Shown one piece after another: positions 1 through 8,838 of a stretch of DNA of 55,305 nucleotides. Under the pieces are notes generated by a model. It was not told where the DNA came from and did no database searches. It saw only the letters and a program-made list of their open reading frames with translations. The position numbers were made by a program, and so were the translations under genes. Source of the stretch: Campylobacter majalis (GTDB taxonomy: Bacteria > Campylobacterota > Campylobacteria > Campylobacterales > Campylobacteraceae); assembly GCF_905120465.1 (NCBI RefSeq), contig NZ_CAJHOF010000012.1, positions 1 through 55,305 on the forward strand. The letters run 5' to 3'. The stretch's first letter is position 1; each line of letters begins with the position of its first letter.

Positions 1-80
1 ATTAAGATTATATTAATTAAATATTGATATTATTATAAAAATATTAATAGTAATAATTATATTAGGAGGCTAGATGAGTT
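1..80 (+). promoter_or_regulatory. Leader of the TonB receptor, possible Fur-type site
   Basis: The leader is almost pure A/T and holds a series of hexamers resembling the Fur unit NATWAT around positions 24-58 (GATATT, ATTATA, TTAATA, GTAATA). A strong ribosome binding site, AGGAGG, lies at 64-69. TonB receptors of Campylobacter are commonly iron-repressed, so Fur control is plausible, but in such AT-rich DNA these hexamers also occur by chance. An ATG at 74 opens only four codons and overlaps the real start at 81. Confidence 0.3.
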
Positions 81-2726
81 ATGAATAATTTTATTAAGTT
101 TGGTGTTGGCGTATCGCTAATAACAACACTACAAGCGGCACAAGATGTTGCTCTTGATGGTATAAACGTAGAGCATAAACTACAAAAGGAGAGCAAAAAG
201 GTCTATAAACAAGCAGGTGCATTAAGTGCTAGAGATGATGTCGCAACATCCACAAAAAGCATTGATAATATCATTCGCTCAGTTCCAGGAGCATTTACAA
301 ATATCGATAAATCATCAGGCAGTGTTTCGGCAAACATCCGTGGTATGAGTGAATTTGGCAGGGTAAATACGATGGTTGATGGTGTTACTCAGACATTTTT
401 TTCAACATCTTCTGATAACAGCAATAAAGCAGGTGGCACATCGCAATTTGGAGCAAATGTCGATCCAAGCTTTATTAGCACAGTCGCAATCCAGCGTGGT
501 AGCTTTAAGGGTAGCGGTGGTGCAAATTCCTTAATGGGTGCAGTTGATTTTAAAACAATTGGCATTAATGATATCATACAAGATGGCAAAGATTTTGGCT
601 TTATGGGTAGAATTTTAGGTGGCAAGAACGCAACTGGACCAAATTATATGGGTGCCTTTGCTGCAAAGCATAATTTTGAGAACGGTTCGCAAATAGGCTT
701 TTTATATGGATATAGCATTAGGAAAATTTCTCAAAATTATAATGTCGGTGGCAAGGTAAATATAAAAGATGTGGATAAAGATGATCAAGAAAAGCTAATC
801 CAACAAGCCTGCACTGGTGGTATGTTTCCATCGGAGAGTAGAAAGTGTGAAAACGAGTATCGTCAGACGCTAAATCGTATACCGTTTGAGCCAGAAAAAC
901 TTAAAAATAAACCAACAAGTAATCTAGCAAAGATAGAGTATCTAGATGATTACAACGCTTTAACGCTTCAGTATCGAGATCTTAAAACATCAATTGCTGG
1001 TAGGGATATTATAAACAATAACTATCAGATAAACTACAATCTAAACAACGATAAAAACATCGATATAAATTTGTTATTTGCCAATAATATCGGCAAACAA
1101 AAATACTACAAAGGTTCAAAATTTAATAGCAAAGAGATAATAGCTGACCTTGAGAGTAAAAATGAGTCAAAAACGTTTGATATAAGCCAGACATTTACCA
1201 ATGAACTTGCCTTTGATACCGAGCTTACGACGACTTTTGGTATGAATTTGTTGCGCAATTCATATAAGAAAAATCGTCATCCACGCGAACTTGCCTATCA
1301 CTTTGAAAATGGAGAGCCAAACAGCATAGATGAGTGTCCAGAAAGAGGAAACGACTCTACGGAATTTACCAAATGCACCTTTCATAGCACCAAATCAAAT
1401 GCTTTTCAGCCAGATGGCAACCAAAAGATAAAGACACTTTATTTAGACAATACATTTAGCAATGACTTTTATACGCTAAATTTTAACATAAACAGGCAAC
1501 GCTATCAGTTTGATGGCAAGGTTTATAGTAGGTTTGGAAAACGTAATGGCGACATACAAAAACCTATAGGTAAATACAATGGCGGAAAGATATATGGCGA
1601 TAGTCTGGCTAAAAGATACTTAGATGAGTTTGGGCTAGAAGTGGCAAAAAAGTATTGTAAATTTGAGCCTGATGAAGATAATGCTGGTGACGGAGATGAT
1701 ATGTATATGCTAGAAGATTGCAAACAAGCGGATCTAGCTATAATAAGAGGCAACGAGGGGCAACTAAATAACTATTCGCTTAGTTTTTCGGTAAATTTTC
1801 ACGATCTTTTTGTTCCGTTTGTGACATACTCTAAAACACATCGCATACCAAATATAAAAGAGGTGTATTTTTCAGAGATTGGAGATTTAGCAGTTAGGAC
1901 CGACCTTAAACCAGAACGTGCTAGAACGGTTGAATATGGCTTTAACTCTTATAAAGAAGGACTATTTGGCAAAAGTGATATTTTGGGATTTAAGATGCTA
2001 TTTTATGATACAAAAATACAAGATTATATAATCAACGCAAAACGCGAGTGCAATAACGAGTCGATTTATACATGCTACCCACACATCACACACTTAAACT
2101 ATCCAAAGGATGTAAATATCAGGGGCTTGGAGCTTGAGCTAAGCTATGATATAGGGTTTTTCTATGCAAATTTAGCTTACGCTAGACAAAAGACAAATCA
2201 GCCTAGCTCATACTCTGATGCAAGTCATAAAGTAAATGCAAGTGCTTCAAAAGATGTGTATTTGCAAGGGTTTGGATTAAGCAAAGTCTCCATGCTACCA
2301 AAAGACTACGGCTCACTTGATATAGGAACTAGGTTGTTTGGACAAAAATTTACCATAGGAACAACGGCAAAATACTACGGCAAATCCAAACGTGCAAAGA
2401 TAGAAAAAGCCTATGGAGACGTGATAATCCCTGATGTTTATGCGTCTAAGTGGAACAATAAAAGCAAGATGAGAATAAGCGGCACTGAAGACATCAAGGC
2501 ACAGCCGGTGATATTTGATTTTTACGTTATTTTTGAACCAAGTAAAAATTTCATGATAAAAGGCGAGATACAAAATTTCTTTGACAAAAGATATGTCGAT
2601 CCGCTTGATTCAAACAACGACTCAGCATCGCAAACTCACTTTATAATGGGTATTGGCAACACTCCTACGTTAAACAACTATTCACGTGGGCGAACTGCTG
2701 TAGTAAGCTTGGTGTATAAATATTAA
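81..2726 (+). CDS. TonB-dependent outer-membrane receptor (iron/heme type)
   Basis: This 881-residue protein has a short signal peptide, an N-terminal plug and a long beta-barrel. The plug (roughly residues 45-160) contains ARDDVATSTKSIDNIIRSVP, the motif IRGMSEFGRVNTMVDGVTQ and the hallmark GSFKGSGGANSLMGAVDFKT. The barrel has the usual conserved elements, including a HRIPNIKEVYF box and a TDLKPERARTVEYGF segment, and ends in an aromatic residue. Such receptors import ferric chelates, heme or iron taken from host proteins, using TonB-ExbBD energy. The plug resembles large heme or host-protein receptors more than siderophore receptors, but the ligand cannot be read from the sequence. The gene stands alone, with an AGGAGG site upstream and a terminator hairpin downstream. 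Confidence 0.9.
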   Translation: MNNFIKFGVGVSLITTLQAAQDVALDGINVEHKLQKESKKVYKQAGALSARDDVATSTKSIDNIIRSVPGAFTNIDKSSGSVSANIRGMSEFGRVNTMVDGVTQTFFSTSSDNSNKAGGTSQFGANVDPSFISTVAIQRGSFKGSGGANSLMGAVDFKTIGINDIIQDGKDFGFMGRILGGKNATGPNYMGAFAAKHNFENGSQIGFLYGYSIRKISQNYNVGGKVNIKDVDKDDQEKLIQQACTGGMFPSESRKCENEYRQTLNRIPFEPEKLKNKPTSNLAKIEYLDDYNALTLQYRDLKTSIAGRDIINNNYQINYNLNNDKNIDINLLFANNIGKQKYYKGSKFNSKEIIADLESKNESKTFDISQTFTNELAFDTELTTTFGMNLLRNSYKKNRHPRELAYHFENGEPNSIDECPERGNDSTEFTKCTFHSTKSNAFQPDGNQKIKTLYLDNTFSNDFYTLNFNINRQRYQFDGKVYSRFGKRNGDIQKPIGKYNGGKIYGDSLAKRYLDEFGLEVAKKYCKFEPDEDNAGDGDDMYMLEDCKQADLAIIRGNEGQLNNYSLSFSVNFHDLFVPFVTYSKTHRIPNIKEVYFSEIGDLAVRTDLKPERARTVEYGFNSYKEGLFGKSDILGFKMLFYDTKIQDYIINAKRECNNESIYTCYPHITHLNYPKDVNIRGLELELSYDIGFFYANLAYARQKTNQPSSYSDASHKVNASASKDVYLQGFGLSKVSMLPKDYGSLDIGTRLFGQKFTIGTTAKYYGKSKRAKIEKAYGDVIIPDVYASKWNNKSKMRISGTEDIKAQPVIFDFYVIFEPSKNFMIKGEIQNFFDKRYVDPLDSNNDSASQTHFIMGIGNTPTLNNYSRGRTAVVSLVYKY

Positions 2727-2745
2727 GCACTTTTTAATAATTATT

Positions 2746-2782
2746 GTAAAGCCTAGCAGTAAAACTGTCGTGGCTTTACTTT
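2746..2782 (+). terminator. Terminator after the TonB receptor gene
   Basis: Arms GTAAAGCC (2746-2753) and GGCTTTAC (2772-2779) pair perfectly. An inner CAGT/ACTG stem extends the hairpin, and the 3' side is T-rich. It lies 20 bases after the receptor stop codon. Confidence 0.7.
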
Positions 2783-2841
2783 AGTGCTATTTTGGCATGG
2801 ATTGCTAAGTATAAAGTTTAAACGTGTAAAATGTATAAAAG

Positions 2842-2861
2842 ATGGGACAAAACTGTCCCAT
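2842..2861 (-). terminator. Terminator after the small outer-membrane barrel gene
   Basis: A perfect 8-bp stem, ATGGGACA and TGTCCCAT, closes a 4-base loop. Read on the minus strand, a T-rich tail follows it, five bases beyond the stop codon of the gene ending at 2867. Confidence 0.8.
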
Positions 2862-2866
2862 AGAAG

Positions 2867-3478
2867 TTAAAATTTGTAGTTATAGCCTAGATATAAACCA
2901 AAATTTCTAGCATTTGCGTCTTTGAATTTTACGTTTTCACCTTTAAAGCCAAACTCAATCTCATTGTGCATATCAAGCTCATAAAGTCCGCCTAGTTTTA
3001 TCCCTGTAATAAGACCACTTGCATTTTTTGAACCTGTAGCAACGATTTTGCCAGTAGAATCTTTTAGCGCCGTATTAGACTTAGCATAAGATACGCCCAT
3101 ATATCCACCAACAACAGCTTTAAATCCGCTTACGATCTCAGGCGTCCAATCTACTCCACCTACGATGTTGTGGCTTTTCCACTCGATTTTTAAATTCTCT
3201 GTTGGTTGTGCGTTAGATTTAGATGTTTTATCTTTCTTTGCCTTTGTGCCATACACATAAGCTCCATATGCTCTAAAGCTATCAAAATCATAACCAGCTT
3301 TTATCCCAAACTCCGCATTTTTATCATCAAATTTGCCAAATTTTCCTTTTTGCTCTGATTTATCTGGCTTGATTTGGCTTTTGAAGTTGTATGCACCACT
3401 AACGCCGACAAAAGCACCATCTGCAAACGCTATACTGCCTAGCAAAGATGATGCGATTAAAATTTTAGAAATTTTCAT
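2867..3478 (-). CDS. Small outer-membrane beta-barrel protein
   Basis: The protein is 203 residues with a clear Sec signal peptide (start MKISKILIASSLLGSIAFA, cleavage after AFA). The mature part alternates short amphipathic strands with charged, glycine-containing turns and ends YLGYNYKF, with the C-terminal phenylalanine used for outer-membrane insertion. This is the pattern of an 8-strand OmpA/OmpW-size barrel. Its ligand or role is unknown; adhesion or passive permeability are the usual roles for such proteins. A good ribosome site (AGGAGA) precedes the start. The gene is convergent with the TonB receptor and has its own terminator. Confidence 0.75.
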   Translation of the reverse strand: MKISKILIASSLLGSIAFADGAFVGVSGAYNFKSQIKPDKSEQKGKFGKFDDKNAEFGIKAGYDFDSFRAYGAYVYGTKAKKDKTSKSNAQPTENLKIEWKSHNIVGGVDWTPEIVSGFKAVVGGYMGVSYAKSNTALKDSTGKIVATGSKNASGLITGIKLGGLYELDMHNEIEFGFKGENVKFKDANARNFGLYLGYNYKF

Positions 3479-3767
3479 TTTCTCTCCTTTTGTTAAAATA
3501 AAAGTCCAGATTTTACTACTAATTTGTTTAATTTTTGTTTAAATAAAGTTATTGTGTATATCTTTTAGGTAAAATATATCAAACTTTGTGCTATTAATTT
3601 ATCTAAAAGAGAGTATTAGATAATATTTATGAGTTACTGATGTGCCTTAAAAAAGATAGTTATTTATTAAAACAAAAGAGTTTGATAAATATGTAGGTGT
3701 TAAATCGATAAAATCGTAAAGATTTCAAAACACAAAGCGTGAGCTAAAAATCATACAAAGGATAAAA

Positions 3768-4235
3768 ATGATACGAAAAGCCGAGAAAAAGGACGCATTT
3801 GAAATAATTAAGCTAATAAAAGAGTTAGCAGAATATGAGGTGCTACTAGATGAAGTTAATATCGATGAGGAGCTGTTTATAAAGCACTTGTTTGATCTTA
3901 AACTTGCCAATGCTTTAGTTGTTGTAGAAGATGATAAAGTAGTCGCTTATGCACTGTATTTTCACTCATTTTCTACATTTTTAGGTCGTGCAGGAGTGTA
4001 TTTAGAAGATTTGTATGTCAAACCAGAATATAGGCAAAAAGGCATAGGATTAAATCTCATAAAAGAACTAGCAAAGATTTGTCAAGAACAAGGATTTGGG
4101 CGACTTGAGTGGGAGTGTCTTGACTGGAATGAGCCAAGTGTTAAATTTTATGAAAGCATTAAAGCAAAGCGTCAAAGTGGATGGATAAAATTTAGAATGA
4201 CAAAAGATGAAATTTCTACTCTTGTAAAAGGATAA
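3768..4235 (+). CDS. GNAT-family N-acetyltransferase
   Basis: A 155-residue single-domain GNAT enzyme that transfers acetyl from acetyl-CoA to an amine. The acetyl-CoA pyrophosphate-binding motif is visible as PEYRQKGIGLNLIKELAKI near residues 87-105. It is followed by LEWECLDWNEPSVKFYESIK, a segment typical of the diamine/spermidine acetyltransferase-like subgroup. That suggests a small polyamine or amino-acid amine as substrate, but the acceptor cannot be fixed from sequence. The AAGGAT site before ATG 3768 supports this start. Only three bases separate it from the lemA start, so the two are probably cotranscribed. Confidence 0.85.
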   Translation: MIRKAEKKDAFEIIKLIKELAEYEVLLDEVNIDEELFIKHLFDLKLANALVVVEDDKVVAYALYFHSFSTFLGRAGVYLEDLYVKPEYRQKGIGLNLIKELAKICQEQGFGRLEWECLDWNEPSVKFYESIKAKRQSGWIKFRMTKDEISTLVKG

Positions 4236-4238
4236 AAA

Positions 4239-4793
4239 ATGAGCAATTTTGTGTTAGGCGTTGCGATAGTATTGTTGATTATAGCTATATGGGGCATTAA
4301 TACTTACAATACTTTCATTGCAAAGAAAAATCAAGTAAAAAACATAAGAGCTGGAGTTGATACTCAGCTAAAAAAACGCTACGATTTGATACCAAATTTA
4401 GTTGCTAGTGTAAAAGAGTATATGACGCATGAGCGTGAAACCCTTAGCAAGATTACTAAACTAAGATCAAATGCAATTAACGGCGATGATGATTTTAAAT
4501 TAAATAACGAAATTTCTAAACTACTTAGTGGCATTAGGGTTGCTGTTGAGGCGTATCCGGAGCTAAAAGCAAATGAAAATTTTATCCATTTGCAAAAAAG
4601 TCTAAATGAGATTGAATAGCAACTAAATGCTGCAAGACGTGCGTATAACGGCTCTGTAATGGATTTAAACAACTATATTCAAATGTTTCCTACTAGCATA
4701 ATTGCAAAGATGTTTAATTTTACAAAAGAGCAGTTTTTTCATGCAAGTGAAATTGAGAGAGAAAATCCAAATTTAAAAGAACTGTTTAAATAA
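4239..4793 (+). pseudogene. lemA: LemA family protein, interrupted by an in-frame TAG
   Basis: LemA proteins are membrane-anchored, helical and of unclear function. The N-terminal 126 residues are present: a membrane anchor (FVLGVAIVLLIIAIWGIN), then KKRYDLIPNLVASVKEYMTH. The frame then meets TAG at 4617-4619. Reading through it, the same frame continues with QLNAARRAYNGSVMDLNNYI, the most conserved LemA motif, and runs to TAA at 4791-4793 for about 184 codons, the normal family length. A GAG or CAG to TAG change explains the break. The downstream partner gene starts inside the true stop (TAATG), so coupling was built on the full-length gene. The truncated product lacks the conserved C-terminal helix and may be inactive. 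Confidence 0.85.
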
Positions 4794-5659
4794 TGCTTAA
4801 ACTAGAGAATGAAAGACAACGCATACTCTTTCGTTTAAAATTGCTTAAAATTTTAATGTTTTTGGGTTTGGTTGCGTGTGTTTATATTTGTCAAGTGCGT
4901 TATATTGATAAAATAATGATGGTTTTTGTTGGCTATGTCTTTATCTGCATTATTTTGTATAGCATTGCAAAAACTAAACTTAGTAAAAGCATAGTAGTAA
5001 ATTTCAAAGACGAAATAATCTTAAATATCATAAATGAGCTAAGTGCCACGCTTACTTATGATAAATCAGGATATATAAATCAAGATGAGTTTGATAGATG
5101 CCAGATATATCCAGACAAGTTAAAGCGTTATAGCGGAAATGATTTAATAAGTGGCACACAAAGCGGTGTTAATATTAGACTAAGCGATATTTATGCAACA
5201 AAACAGATACAAACTAATAACAAAAGCAAAGAAATTGTCGTTTTTAAGGGGATTTTTGCGATATGTGAATTTAATAAAAAAATCCGTTTTAAAACATATA
5301 TTATCGATAAAAAGGCTAAAATTTTTATCTCTGATAAAAGTAGGGCATATATGGATGACAGTGAGTTTGAAGCTAAATTTAATGTATATTGCACTGATCA
5401 AATTGATGCTAGATATATACTTACTCCTCGTTTTATGCAAGATTTCATTAAACTTAAAAATGAGTTTAAATGCATTGTAAATGCTTGTTTTATGGATAAT
5501 AGGATGTATTTGTTTTTAGAACTTAATAAGGATAGTTTTGAGATTAGACTTGACATTAAAATAAGCGAAGAAAATATCAAAATATACAAAAATGAGATAG
5601 AGCAAATCTTAAATATAGTTGAAATTTTAAGACTAAATGATGATATGTTTATTAAATAA
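4793..5659 (+). CDS. Membrane protein of the DUF3137-like LemA-partner family
   Basis: The protein is 288 residues with two adjacent N-terminal membrane segments (about residues 15-33 and 40-60). A large soluble domain rich in beta strands and lysine follows and contains SGNDLISGTQSGVNIRLSDI. LemA genes in Campylobacter are often followed by a DUF3137-type membrane protein, and the two-helix anchor plus position fit that family. The start overlaps the real lemA stop by one base, so translational coupling is expected; the premature lemA stop about 170 bases earlier may reduce expression. Biochemical function is unknown. Confidence 0.6.
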   Translation: MLKLENERQRILFRLKLLKILMFLGLVACVYICQVRYIDKIMMVFVGYVFICIILYSIAKTKLSKSIVVNFKDEIILNIINELSATLTYDKSGYINQDEFDRCQIYPDKLKRYSGNDLISGTQSGVNIRLSDIYATKQIQTNNKSKEIVVFKGIFAICEFNKKIRFKTYIIDKKAKIFISDKSRAYMDDSEFEAKFNVYCTDQIDARYILTPRFMQDFIKLKNEFKCIVNACFMDNRMYLFLELNKDSFEIRLDIKISEENIKIYKNEIEQILNIVEILRLNDDMFIK

Positions 5660-5690
5660 TAATATCGTTTAAAAGATGCAATTAGGTAGT

Positions 5691-5791
5691 TATAATTTTG
5701 TCATAATGATATGATATGTGATTTGAAAAATTGTGCATTCGTTAATAGCGGTTTTGTGGTCTTTAAGCTACACTTTTAACATACTAAAATA
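5691..5791 (+). repeat. Decayed copy A of the micro-ORF unit found at 8547-8664
   Basis: A -10 box TATAAT (5691-5696) followed by TTTGTC, then AAAAATTG, ATTCGTT, GCGGTTTTGTGG and CTTTTAACATACTAAA, matches the unit at 8547-8668 in the same order. The reading frame is lost through small deletions and a frameshift, so no micro-protein is encoded. No other gene is visible between 5660 and 5935. Confidence 0.65.
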
Positions 5792-5935
5792 CTTACATAA
5801 ATTTATTTGCTATCTTGTCAGGCTAAGCGGTATATTTTTAATATTTAAAGCTAAAAGTGTAAATGTAAGCTTTCTTAAATTTAGATAATTTTACAATAAA
5901 TACGCTAAAATATCATAAAATTTTAAGGAATAAAT

Positions 5936-6799
5936 ATGAGATGGCGAGATAGCAGACGAAGCTCAAATATTGAAGATAGGCGTAGTGGTGGGGGATTTGG
6001 CTCAGGTCGTATCGGCTCACTTTTGCCTATCATCCGTTTTTTGCTAGGCTCAAATATCGGTCGTGTTGTACTCGGTTTGGGTGTAGTGGCGTATTTTATG
6101 GGGTATAATCCACTTGCACTTTTAGATCTTGACATGTCACAGACTTCCTCGCAAGTCCAGATCGCTCAAAATGAACAAGAAAATGAGAGATTTGCCTTTG
6201 TTTCGGCGGTCTTAGCCCAAACAGAAGATGTGTGGAGTAAAATTTTTAAAGATCATGGGGCGACTTACGTAGAGCCAAATTTGGTTGTTTTTAGGGAACA
6301 AGTTAGAAGTGCTTGTGGATTTGCAAGCTCTCAAAGTGGTCCATTTTACTGCCCAGCAGATCATAAGGTGTATCTAGATCTTAGCTTTTTTGATGAGCTT
6401 GCTAAGGTGTATAAGGCTAGTGGTGACTTTGCACAAGCTTATGTGATAGCTCATGAGATTGGTCACCATGTGCAAAATTTAAGCGGCACTTTAGATAAAA
6501 TCCAGCAGTTAAAGGCTCGTTCTGGCAATATTATAGAGCAAAATGCCCTGCAGGTGCGTGTCGAGCTTCAGGCTGACTGCTATGCTGGAATTTGGGCTAA
6601 GCATATAAATTCGCGTCTTGAAGATGGTGATATACAAGAGGCTTTAAATGCCGCGAGTGCCATCGGTGATGATACTTTACAACGAAAATTCCAAGGTCAT
6701 GTAGTGCCTGACTCTTTTACTCATGGTAGTTCAAAACAACGCATGCAGTGGTTTAAAAAGGGTTTTTTAAGCGGTAAGATCGAGGCGTGTGCGTTTTAA
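5936..6799 (+). CDS. Neutral zinc metallopeptidase (YpfJ/KPN_02809 family)
   Basis: A 287-residue membrane-anchored protein. Residues 1-35 are basic and glycine-rich (RRSSNIEDRRSGGGFGSGR), and one membrane helix follows (VVLGLGVVAYFMGYNPLALL). The periplasmic domain carries a zinc site, AHEIGHHVQNLSG, near residues 175-187, and the family segment CGFASSQSGPFYCPADHKVY. The ELQADCYAGIWA motif supplies the third ligand. The length matches the family. Members are annotated as neutral zinc metallopeptidases, but physiological substrates are not established. The start follows AAGGAATAAAT. The two-component regulator begins one base after its stop, so the three genes likely form an operon. Confidence 0.9.
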   Translation: MRWRDSRRSSNIEDRRSGGGFGSGRIGSLLPIIRFLLGSNIGRVVLGLGVVAYFMGYNPLALLDLDMSQTSSQVQIAQNEQENERFAFVSAVLAQTEDVWSKIFKDHGATYVEPNLVVFREQVRSACGFASSQSGPFYCPADHKVYLDLSFFDELAKVYKASGDFAQAYVIAHEIGHHVQNLSGTLDKIQQLKARSGNIIEQNALQVRVELQADCYAGIWAKHINSRLEDGDIQEALNAASAIGDDTLQRKFQGHVVPDSFTHGSSKQRMQWFKKGFLSGKIEACAF

Positions 6800-6800
6800 G

Positions 6801-7478
6801 ATGTTTAGTATTTTACTTGTTGAAGATGATGAAATTTTAAGCACGATTATACGCGACAAACTGCGTCTTGAAGGCTTTAATGTAAGTGTAGCAAACAACG
6901 GCAAAAACGCACTTGCCGCACTTGAAAGCTCTCATTTTGATCTAGTTATAACCGATGTGATGATGCCACAAATGGATGGCTTTGAGCTTAGCCGCCAGAT
7001 ACGAAAATATGAAAAAAACAAGCCGATTTTAATGATTACCGCAAAAAGCGAGATAGAGGATATGCAAACGGGCTTTGGTAGCGGTGCTGATGATTATATG
7101 AGTAAGCCTATAAATTTAAAAGAGCTGGTTTTAAGGGTAAATGCCTTGCTAAGAAGGGCAAAAATCGCAAATGAAAAAGAGCTTGTGATGGGTGGCACAA
7201 AGCTTGATTTTAACGCACTTAGTGTGAGCGAAAACGGCGTAAAAATCGAGCTTGCACCAAAGGAGTTTTATCTTTTGTTTTTGCTACTTTCAAACGAGGG
7301 TAAAATTTTCACTCGCTTTGAGATAATGCAAGAAATTTGGGGCTTTGAAAGCGATAGCGATGAGCGAGTTGTCGATACTCACATCAAAAAACTTCGTGCA
7401 AAATTTGAAAAAAACAGCGACTTTGAGATAGCAACGGTGCGTGGGCTTGGCTATAAAGCGGTAAAAAAAGAGGCGTGA
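6801..7478 (+). CDS. OmpR/PhoB-type response regulator
   Basis: A DNA-binding response regulator of 226 residues. The receiver domain has the acidic pair E8-D9-D10, the phosphoacceptor D52 in DLVITDVMMPQMDG and the conserved lysine in MITAKSE. The C-terminal winged-helix domain contains APKEFYLLFLLLSNEGKIFT and DTHIKKLRAKFE. I place the start at ATG 6801, just after the metallopeptidase stop, because the receiver domain begins there; an in-frame GTG at 6789 would add four residues. It overlaps the kinase gene by one base (TGATG). The genes it regulates are unknown; its partner is the adjacent kinase. Confidence 0.9.
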   Translation: MFSILLVEDDEILSTIIRDKLRLEGFNVSVANNGKNALAALESSHFDLVITDVMMPQMDGFELSRQIRKYEKNKPILMITAKSEIEDMQTGFGSGADDYMSKPINLKELVLRVNALLRRAKIANEKELVMGGTKLDFNALSVSENGVKIELAPKEFYLLFLLLSNEGKIFTRFEIMQEIWGFESDSDERVVDTHIKKLRAKFEKNSDFEIATVRGLGYKAVKKEA

Positions 7479-8545
7479 TGAGAAAGTATTATGTAAGCTT
7501 AAAAACTTATGTAGCGGCGTTTAGTTCGCTTGCTTTTGGCTTTTTTAGTGTGATTTCTTGCCTTATTATTTGGGGGATTTTTTATCATATTTTTGGCAAG
7601 GATCTAAGCTTTTATAGTGCACTTTTACTTAGCGTTTTAAGCTCTATTTTGGCAATTGGGCTAAATTTTACTCTGCTTTATTTTGGTATGAAATTTCTAA
7701 TTAGACCCATAAAACGCATAAAAGACACGATAGATGCCGTGGCAAATGGTGATTTTAGTGCAAGGGCTGAGCGAAAAGTGCATAAAAATCTAAGCAACTA
7801 TGTCTATATGCACGAGCTAGACGAGGTCATCGTAAATTTAAACAAGATGGCACAGCACCTAGAGCTTAATCAAAACTTACAAAAAGAGTTCATCTCAAAT
7901 GTCTCGCACGAGATCAAAACGCCGATTTTTAGCATCGCTGGGCTTAGTGAGCTAATGCTTGAAAACCCCGCACAAAACGCACACTACGCCGCTCTTATAA
8001 ACAAAGAGGCAAACCGATTAAACCGCCTTTGCGAGAACTTGCTAAAACTAGCAAGACTTGATAACTCAAGCATCGTAAAGCTTGATGAGATGGTGCAAGT
8101 CGATGAACAGCTAAGATCTAGCGTGATATTTCTAACGCAAAAGTATCCAAACCGTGAGTTCGTGCTAAGCTTAAACAAAGCAAACACGCTAAGCAACGCA
8201 CCACTTTTAGCACAAATTTGGCAAAATTTGATAGAAAACGCCATAAAATACTCACCTGAAGATAAGCCCATAGAGATATCTTGCAAGGTAGAAAAAAGCG
8301 AGATAGAGGTTATCATAAAAGATCAGGGTATCGGCATAGAGGCTAAGAAAATCGATAAAATTTTTGATAGATTTTATCAGTGCGAGGAGTCACACTCAGA
8401 TCTTGGAAGCGGACTAGGGCTTAGCATAGTGGCTAAAATTTCACAGCTTTTAAGCGTAAAAATAGATGTAAAAAGTAAGCAAAATTTTGGCACTCAATTT
8501 ATCTTAAAAATACCAAAAAAGACACATTCAGGACACAAAAGCTAG
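7478..8545 (+). CDS. Sensor histidine kinase
   Basis: The protein has two membrane helices (about residues 12-40 and 50-72) with only a very short periplasmic loop between them. A HAMP linker (RPIKRIKDTIDAVANGDFSA) and a HisKA domain follow, with H144 in FISNVSHEIKTPIF. The HATPase domain has an N box (NLIENAIKYSPE), a G1 box (DQGIGIE) and a G2 box (GSGLGLSIV). The small loop suggests it senses a signal in the membrane or through another protein. It is translated from ATG 7478, overlapping the regulator stop; a GTG three bases upstream is also possible. It should autophosphorylate and pass phosphate to the upstream regulator. Confidence 0.9.
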   Translation: MRKYYVSLKTYVAAFSSLAFGFFSVISCLIIWGIFYHIFGKDLSFYSALLLSVLSSILAIGLNFTLLYFGMKFLIRPIKRIKDTIDAVANGDFSARAERKVHKNLSNYVYMHELDEVIVNLNKMAQHLELNQNLQKEFISNVSHEIKTPIFSIAGLSELMLENPAQNAHYAALINKEANRLNRLCENLLKLARLDNSSIVKLDEMVQVDEQLRSSVIFLTQKYPNREFVLSLNKANTLSNAPLLAQIWQNLIENAIKYSPEDKPIEISCKVEKSEIEVIIKDQGIGIEAKKIDKIFDRFYQCEESHSDLGSGLGLSIVAKISQLLSVKIDVKSKQNFGTQFILKIPKKTHSGHKS

Positions 8546-8546
8546 A

Positions 8547-8552
8547 TATAAT
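8547..8552 (+). promoter_or_regulatory. -10 box for the 27-residue micro-ORF
   Basis: TATAAT lies one base after the kinase stop codon and 29 bases before ATG 8581. An AAAAAAGGA ribosome site sits at 8566-8574. The same box precedes the decayed copy at 5691, which supports it as part of a conserved promoter-plus-micro-ORF unit. Confidence 0.5.
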
Positions 8553-8580
8553 TTGCCTATAAAACAAAAAAGGATATGAG

Positions 8581-8664
8581 ATGTCAGATGTAATTTCAAA
8601 AATTGCGTATTCGTTGATGGCGGTTTTGTGGGCTTCAGTAGCAGCTGCACTTTTAACATACTAA
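8581..8664 (+). CDS. 27-residue single-pass membrane micro-protein
   Basis: The frame begins MSDVISKIAYSLMAVLW, continues with a small-residue hydrophobic run (ASVAAALLTY) and stops at TAA 8662-8664. The whole peptide could be one membrane helix with a short polar N-terminus. AGGA lies six bases before the ATG, and a TATAAT box lies 29 bases upstream. Two decayed relatives occur at 5691-5791 and 52327-52386, so the unit has been duplicated and is usually lost. I do not recognise the family; small subunits of respiratory or transport complexes have this size and shape, but nothing here ties it to one. Confidence 0.5.
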   Translation: MSDVISKIAYSLMAVLWASVAAALLTY

Positions 8665-8838
8665 AGATACACTTTTGGTTATGCTATTTTCTAACTATCT
8701 TGTTTTTTGGCTATATGGATGTCAAGGCGAAAAAGCATGGAGCATAAAAAAGCAAGGGCGATACATTTTAGTTGTACGCTAGTTATTTGCGTGCTTTTTG
8801 ATAACTTACACTACTAGTGTATTATTTTAGGAGAGAAA

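Noticed and set aside
5193-5480. 95-codon frame inside the LemA-partner gene
   Set aside because: It is a +1 frame of a well-formed longer gene with no ribosome site, hence a shadow.
6789-6800. GTG start for the response regulator
   Set aside because: The receiver domain begins at ATG 6801, and the GTG overlaps the metallopeptidase without a clear ribosome site.
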